Positions 5,910 through 9,989 of a stretch of DNA of 9,989 nucleotides are shown here, piece after piece; the stretch's first letter is position 1; the number at the start of each line of letters is the position of its first letter. This stretch comes from Candidatus Cloacimonadota bacterium. GTDB taxonomy: Bacteria > Cloacimonadota > Cloacimonadia > Cloacimonadales > TCS61. Under the pieces are notes generated by a model. It was given only the letters and a program-made list of their open reading frames with translations, had not been told where the DNA came from and did no database searches. The DNA lies in assembly GCA_030596265.1 (NCBI GenBank), contig JAUVKM010000051.1, forward strand, positions 1 to 9,989, in the 5' to 3' direction. The translations under genes and the position numbers were made by a program.

Positions 5910-7274
5910 ATGAAAAATATTAAATTTTATTCAACAAATTTAAAAGCAGAAGTTGTGGATTTTAAGAGTGCACTATTAAAAGGGTTAGCTCCTGATAAGG
6001 GACTTTATATGCCAGAGGAAATCCCTACATTTACGAAAGAAGAGATAAATAAATTTTCGCAGATGGAATATTATGAAGTTGCTTTTGAAGTAGGCAAAAA
6101 ATTCCTGCACGATCAAATTCCTGATACCGATTTGAAAGCTATTGTTAAAGATGCATATAATTATGAAGTTCCACTTGAAAAAGTTTATGATAGAAAATAT
6201 GTGATGCGGTTGGATCAGGGTCCAACAGCTTCTTTCAAGGATTTTGCAGCAAGAATGATGGGTAGGCTCATGCATTATTATCTAAAAAAAGAGAAAAGAA
6301 ATCTGATAATTCTGGTTGCAACTTCTGGTGATACGGGAAGTGCCATTGCAAACGCATTTTATGGATTGGATAATATCAAAATTGTGGTTCTGTTTCCAGA
6401 GAATGAAGTAACAAATCGCCAGAGAAAGCAGATGACAACCTTAGGTAAGAACGTGCAGATAATTTCAATTGATGCCAAATTTGATGATTGCCAGTATCTG
6501 GTAAAAGATGCATTTTCTGATAGTGAATTTGATTACCTAGATCTGTCCTCAGCAAATTCGATAAATATTGGAAGATTGATTCCTCAAATAGTTTACTATT
6601 TCTATTCTTTTGCACACTTGAGAAAAAGTGAAGACGAAGAAGTAATTTTTTCTGTTCCATCGGGAAATTTTGGTGATATGATGGGCGGAATGTTTGCCAA
6701 ACGAATGGGTCTTCCAATTAAGAAATTTATAATTGTAACTAATGAGAATGATGAGTTCCCAAAATTTGTGAATACTGGAAATTATGATAAGATAGAGCCA
6801 TCTAAAAATTGTCTTTCCAGTGCGATGAATGTGGGACATCCAAGTAATCTCTCACGCTTGGTAGCACTGTATAATGGTATTATGGACGAGACCGGACATA
6901 TAAGTAAAACACCGGATATGAAAAGATTACGGGAAGATATTTACTCAACTAGTATTACAGATGATGAGACCAGAATGATGATAGATGAAGCTTATAAAAA
7001 GCATAAACTTTTGTTAGAACCACACGGTTCAGTAGGCTGGGCTGGTTTGCAAAGGTTTTTGCAGGAATATCCGGAATTCGATAATAAAAATCAATTATGT
7101 ATTTCATTAGAAACAGCTCATCCTGCAAAATTCCCAGAACAGATCATTGACATATTGGATTTTGATCCCAAGTTGCCTCCAAGTTTGGAAGGATTAGAAG
7201 AAAAAGAAGAATTTTATGATTCGATTGAAAATAATTATCAAGCTTTTAAAAATTATTTAAAAGAAAAATACTAA
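5910..7274 (+). CDS. thrC: Threonine synthase
   Basis: This 454-residue PLP enzyme converts O-phospho-L-homoserine to L-threonine in the cytoplasm. The N-terminus 'MKNIKFYSTN...ALLKGLAPDKGLYMP' is typical of ThrC. The PLP-binding Lys110 lies in 'DQGPTASFKDFAARMMG' (102-118). The phosphate-binding loop is 'ATSGDTGSA' (137-145), followed by 'FPENEVTNRQRKQM', 'SSANSINIGRLIPQIVYY' (213-230) and 'VPSGNFGDMMGG' (249-260). The C-terminal 'LLLEPHGSVGWAGL' and 'LETAHPAKFPE' are also conserved. Length and motifs are complete, so it should be active. The frame stays open to a GTG at 5892, but that codon lies inside the intergenic repeat. The ATG at 5910, with AAAAGG 7 nt upstream, gives the standard N-terminus. 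The ApgM-like gene at 9008 may supply its substrate. Confidence 0.96.
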   Translation: MKNIKFYSTNLKAEVVDFKSALLKGLAPDKGLYMPEEIPTFTKEEINKFSQMEYYEVAFEVGKKFLHDQIPDTDLKAIVKDAYNYEVPLEKVYDRKYVMRLDQGPTASFKDFAARMMGRLMHYYLKKEKRNLIILVATSGDTGSAIANAFYGLDNIKIVVLFPENEVTNRQRKQMTTLGKNVQIISIDAKFDDCQYLVKDAFSDSEFDYLDLSSANSINIGRLIPQIVYYFYSFAHLRKSEDEEVIFSVPSGNFGDMMGGMFAKRMGLPIKKFIIVTNENDEFPKFVNTGNYDKIEPSKNCLSSAMNVGHPSNLSRLVALYNGIMDETGHISKTPDMKRLREDIYSTSITDDETRMMIDEAYKKHKLLLEPHGSVGWAGLQRFLQEYPEFDNKNQLCISLETAHPAKFPEQIIDILDFDPKLPPSLEGLEEKEEFYDSIENNYQAFKNYLKEKY

Positions 7275-7340
7275 AATGATTTTCCAAAATATCAAAAAGA
7301 AATTTAGTACTGGTGAAAAATGAATGAAATTCAATTAATT

Positions 7341-7346
7341 AGGAGG
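7341..7346 (+). promoter_or_regulatory. Strong ribosome binding site for the acyl synthetase gene
   Basis: A perfect AGGAGG lies 4 nt before the ATG at 7351. It shows that the original start of the synthetase is at 7351 and not at the internal ATG at 7515. Confidence 0.8.
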
Positions 7347-7350
7347 GTTT

Positions 7351-7545
7351 ATGCAACTACATCATCGCTTTATACAAACTGCTAAGAAGTTTGGTAAGAA
7401 GATCGCTGTTTATGATATTGCCACAGGTAAAGATATACCTTACGAAAGAATGTTGATCGCATCTTTGATCTTTGCAAAAAGTTTAAGAAGATCAAAAGTA
7501 AATATGTTGGAGTCATGGTTCCAACTTCAGCTGGATGTATGCTGA
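7351..7545 (+). pseudogene. N-terminal fragment of frameshifted acyl-ACP/acyl-CoA synthetase
   Basis: The ATG at 7351 follows a perfect AGGAGG and reads 'MQLHHRFIQTAKKFGKKIAVYD...', a normal start for an AMP-binding synthetase N-terminus (...F.....K.A..D...G..I.Y). After residue 49 (Lys, 7495-7497) the frame becomes nonsense ('VNMLESWFQLQLDVC') and stops at 7545. The homologous sequence continues in another frame as 'KYVGVMVPTSAG...' from 7500. One missing base after 7498 (AAAAGTAAA where AAAAGGTAAA would keep the frame, giving SKGKYVGV) explains the break. The intact protein would be about 517 residues. This is either a real inactivating deletion, a sequencing or assembly error, or, less likely, programmed slippage on the four A residues at 7494-7497. 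Confidence 0.8.
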
Positions 7546-8903
7546 CTAACATTGGTTTATTGATGGCTGGAAAAATTCCAGTGATGATCAATTATGGCAC
7601 CGGAGCTATTGAAAATTCGATTTATGCTCAGGAAAAATGTAGCTTTGAAACAATAATCACGAGTAAGAAATTATTGGAAAAACTTAAACTTGATCCCATA
7701 GAAGGCATGATATTTTTAGAAGATATTGCAGCTTCGATCAAGCTTTTTGACAAACTTCCCGCTCTATTCAAATCAAAAGGTTCTGCTAAAAAAGTTATAA
7801 AAGCTGTTCATCATGGTGACGATGATGAAACTGCTGTAATTCTTTTTACCAGTGGAAGTGAGAAAGAACCGAAAGCAGTACAGCTCTCTCATAAGAATAT
7901 TATGCATAATGTTATTGGAATTCCAGAAATTATGGATTTAAATTCTGACGATATTTTCATAGCAAATTTACCACTGTTCCATGTATTTGGAATAACCGCA
8001 AATTACTGGTTACCAATAACTTTGGGTTGTACGATAGTGGCGTATCCAAATCCTCTTGATTACAAGATCATTTGCGGTTTGGTAAAAAAATATAAAGTTA
8101 CTATGATGGCTGGTACTCCCAGCTTCTATTACGGATACTTAAAAAAATCCGCTAAGGGTGATTTTGATTCTATGAAAATTGCGATCTCCGGTGCGGACAC
8201 TTTAACGAAACAGATATTTGATGGCTTTATGGAAAAACATGATCTTAAAATATTAAATGCATACGGAACCACAGAAACAAGTCCTGCAATATCAATAAAT
8301 ACGCCAAATGAAAATAAGCTTGGAAGTGTTGGTAAACCAATTCCTGATGTTCAGGTTAAAATATTGCATATTGATACTGATGAAGAATTACCGGCAAATT
8401 CTGTTGGGAAGGTCCTGGTTAAAGGTGATATGGTAATGAAGGGATACCTTGGTGATCTGGAAGAGACTTCTCTGCGTATTCATAGAGGTTGGTACGATAC
8501 CGGAGATATGGGACTTGTAGATGAGGATGGTTTTCTTTGGCATAAGGGTCGTTTGAAGAGATTTGTTAAAGTTGGTGGAGAGATGATCTCATTAGTTAAA
8601 GTTGAGGAAGTATTAAATAAATATCTTCCGGATGATGTGATTTGTTGCGTGGTAGATGTGCCGAACCTTACAAAAGGAGCCGATGTAGTTGCTGCAATCA
8701 CAACAGGAGAGATCAATACTAAAAGCATTATAAAGAAAATGGCTAAAGAGCTTCCTGCAATTGCTCTTCCCAGAGAATTCCATATACTTGAAGATATTCC
8801 GATGATGGGTAGCGGAAAAGTTAACTTCCGTGAAGTTGAAAGACTGTGCAGAGAGATACATAAAGAGCAGAATAGAAAGAAAAAATATAAAGGGAAAATA
8901 TAG
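7515..8903 (+). CDS. AMP-binding acyl-[ACP]/acyl-CoA synthetase, Aas-like, main part
   Basis: The frame from the internal ATG gives 462 residues of an ANL-superfamily adenylating enzyme; the first ~55 residues of the full protein lie in another frame upstream. Motifs, numbered from this ATG, are 'LFTSGSEKEPKAVQLSHKNI' (110-129; P-loop-like A3), 'LPLFHVFG' (152-159), 'NAYGTTETSPAIS' (248-260; A5), 'GWYDTGDMG' with Asp331 (A7), 'GRLKRFVKVGGEMISL' (345-360; A8) and the C-terminal catalytic Lys435 in 'MMGSGKVNF'. The FTSGSE, KRF-K-GGEM-SL and GSGK patterns resemble the acyl-ACP synthetase half of E. coli Aas, without its acyltransferase half. The expected reaction is ATP-dependent activation of a fatty acid to an acyl-AMP and then a thioester, at the cytoplasm or membrane surface. 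All visible motifs are intact. GGAG at 7508-7511 could allow weak internal initiation, but the product would lack the N-terminal strand. Confidence 0.88.
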   Translation: MVPTSAGCMLTNIGLLMAGKIPVMINYGTGAIENSIYAQEKCSFETIITSKKLLEKLKLDPIEGMIFLEDIAASIKLFDKLPALFKSKGSAKKVIKAVHHGDDDETAVILFTSGSEKEPKAVQLSHKNIMHNVIGIPEIMDLNSDDIFIANLPLFHVFGITANYWLPITLGCTIVAYPNPLDYKIICGLVKKYKVTMMAGTPSFYYGYLKKSAKGDFDSMKIAISGADTLTKQIFDGFMEKHDLKILNAYGTTETSPAISINTPNENKLGSVGKPIPDVQVKILHIDTDEELPANSVGKVLVKGDMVMKGYLGDLEETSLRIHRGWYDTGDMGLVDEDGFLWHKGRLKRFVKVGGEMISLVKVEEVLNKYLPDDVICCVVDVPNLTKGADVVAAITTGEINTKSIIKKMAKELPAIALPREFHILEDIPMMGSGKVNFREVERLCREIHKEQNRKKKYKGKI

Positions 8904-8905
8904 AA

Positions 8906-8956
8906 AGCTATTTGCCCACGAAATAAGCTAAAGGACACGAAAAATATTGTGATTTT
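8906..8956. repeat. Second degenerate intergenic 'CCACGAA' repeat, with imperfect hairpin
   Basis: The spacer between the synthetase and the ApgM-like gene contains GCCCACGAAATAAGCTAAAG, then GACACGAAAA and GATTTTCATG. These match in kind the words at 5818-5900 (CCACGAAG, and TGAAAATC, which is the reverse complement of GATTTTCA). AGCT-ATTT (8906-8913) can pair with AAAT-A-AGCT (8921-8929) around GCCCACG, with one bulge. No T-run follows, so it is not an obvious terminator. The rest of the spacer to 9007 shows nothing clear except the ribosome binding site AAAAGGA just upstream of 9008. Confidence 0.5.
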
Positions 8957-9007
8957 CATGTACACCAAAGGCGTATAAATGTTTAGCATGAAGACAAAAG
9001 GATTAAG

Positions 9008-9989
9008 ATGAAATATATAATTATTCTGGGTGACGGAATGGCAGATCATCCAATTAAGAAATTTGGAAATAAAACCCCATTACAAGTGGCGAATATCCCT
9101 AATATTGATAAATTAGCAACAATGGGAAGGTGCGGTCTCTTTCAATCTGTACCGCTTGATATGCCGCCTGGTAGTGAAGTTGCAAATCTTGCTGTTTTGG
9201 GTTACGACGTTCATAAAGTATATGAGGGTAGGGGCGTTTTGGAAGGTGCAAGCATGGGTGTCAATATCGAAGAAGGTGATCTTGCAATGCGCTGTAATCT
9301 TATCTGTATTGAAGATGGGAAGATAAAGAATCATTCTGCCGGGCATATTAGTACTGAAGAATCACATATCCTCATAGATTTTTTGAATGAGAAACTGAGC
9401 GATGATTTTGTAAAATTCCATAAGGGAATTAGCTTTAGGCATTTACTTGTTGTAAAAAATGGAAATAATGACCTTGAATTCACACCACCTCACGATGTTC
9501 CAGGAACTCCCTTTAAAGATGTGATGATAACAGCAACCAGTGAGAGTGGGGAAGATACGTGTAATTTACTGAACGATTTTATTTTAAGATCACAGGAATT
9601 ATTGAAAGATCATCCCATTAATAAGAAGCGCATTGCTAAAGGTAAAGATCCGGCTAATTCTGTCTGGTTCTGGTCTTCTGGTTACAAACCTTCTATGAGA
9701 ACATTAAATGAAAAATTTGGAATATCAGGAGCTGTGATTTCTGCTGTGGATATCATTAAAGGACTCGGAATTTATGCTGGTATGGACGTGATCGAAGTGG
9801 AAGGAGCAACGGGGCTTACAGATACAAATTATGAAGGAAAAGCAGAAGCTACTGTAGAGGCAATTAAAACTCACGATCTTGTTTATCTGCACGTAGAAGC
9901 AACCGATGAAGCAGGACATGCCGGTGATGCTGAACTTAAAATTAAAGCACTCGAATATTTGGATGCTCGAGTTGTGAAATATGTAATTG
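9008..9989 (+). CDS. ApgM-like phosphoglycerate mutase family protein, proposed homoserine kinase (3' end outside window)
   Basis: The ATG at 9008 follows AAAAGGA by 6 nt, and the frame stays open for 327 codons to the window end. The protein belongs to the alkaline-phosphatase superfamily, archaeal-type cofactor-independent phosphoglycerate mutase (ApgM) group. Landmarks are 'IIILGDGMAD' (4-13, metal-binding Asp9), 'TPLQVANIPNIDKLA' (23-37), the phospho-acceptor Ser56 in 'DMPPGSEVANLAVLGYD', 'YEGRGVLEGASMG' (72-84), 'DVPGTPFK', and 'HVEATDEAGHAGD' (295-307) with metal ligands Asp300 and His304. Family members are about 400 residues, so roughly 70 are missing. In genomes that lack ThrB, a subfamily of these proteins near threonine genes has been proposed to be the homoserine kinase (TIGR02535). 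Its place two genes after thrC supports that reading; a glycolytic mutase is the alternative. Confidence 0.9.
   Translation, partial: MKYIIILGDGMADHPIKKFGNKTPLQVANIPNIDKLATMGRCGLFQSVPLDMPPGSEVANLAVLGYDVHKVYEGRGVLEGASMGVNIEEGDLAMRCNLICIEDGKIKNHSAGHISTEESHILIDFLNEKLSDDFVKFHKGISFRHLLVVKNGNNDLEFTPPHDVPGTPFKDVMITATSESGEDTCNLLNDFILRSQELLKDHPINKKRIAKGKDPANSVWFWSSGYKPSMRTLNEKFGISGAVISAVDIIKGLGIYAGMDVIEVEGATGLTDTNYEGKAEATVEAIKTHDLVYLHVEATDEAGHAGDAELKIKALEYLDARVVKYVI

Noticed and set aside
8480..9049. A 189-codon open frame on the minus strand overlapping the synthetase 3' end
   Set aside because: It is antisense to clearly conserved synthetase motifs, its translation shows no recognisable domain, and it runs across the repeat spacer. 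It is most likely a by-product of AT-rich codon use.
1..9989. CRISPR, toxin-antitoxin, phage-defence or biosynthetic cluster
   Set aside because: No repeat-spacer array, nuclease, toxin-sized gene pair, transposase or modular synthase is visible. The locus reads as metabolic genes.

Overview
The window is AT-rich and every gene lies on the + strand. Gene content suggests an uncultured, anaerobic member of the FCB superphylum. My best guess is Candidatus Cloacimonadota or a close relative. Three things support this: a secreted hydrolase with an FlgD-like/type IX-secretion-like C-terminal domain, a nitroreductase with the 'YWRDE...HHVPKR' tail, and degenerate intergenic repeats of the 'CCACGAA' type. 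The taxon is inferred; no rRNA or other marker gene is present.

Layout. 1-321 is the 3' end of a nitroreductase. 331-1854 is a secreted C45-type (penicillin acyltransferase-like) Ntn-hydrolase carrying a C-terminal sorting/anchoring domain. 1918-3162 encodes a 414-residue cytoplasmic protein that I do not recognise. 3293-4504 is a fold-type I PLP aminotransferase, followed after 9 nt, with its ribosome binding site overlapping the stop, by an SDR-fold protein at 4514-5305 that lacks the canonical catalytic Tyr and Lys. 5306-5473 is a hairpin-rich spacer. About 5474-5818 is a small cupin. 5819-5909 holds a degenerate repeat and a terminator-like hairpin. 5910-7274 is threonine synthase (thrC). 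7351-8903 is an Aas-like acyl-ACP/acyl-CoA synthetase split by an apparent one-base deletion near 7498. 9008 to the window end is the N-terminal ~327 residues of an ApgM-like alkaline-phosphatase-superfamily protein, a type proposed to act as homoserine kinase when it sits in threonine loci.

How the genes may work together. thrC and the ApgM-like gene would supply the last two steps of threonine synthesis (homoserine to O-phosphohomoserine to threonine), with the ApgM-like protein as a non-orthologous replacement for ThrB. The aminotransferase/SDR pair looks co-transcribed and may act in amino-acid or keto-acid metabolism, but no substrate can be read from sequence. The acyl synthetase and cupin have no obvious tie to threonine.

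No gene-free stretch exceeds 300 bases; the longest is about 168 bases (5306-5473). I saw no tRNA, rRNA, CRISPR array, insertion sequence or phage gene. I did not find a convincing new multi-gene system. The most notable items are the unidentified 414-residue protein, the SDR with a degenerate active site, the candidate ThrB replacement, the frameshifted synthetase and the structured intergenic spacers.
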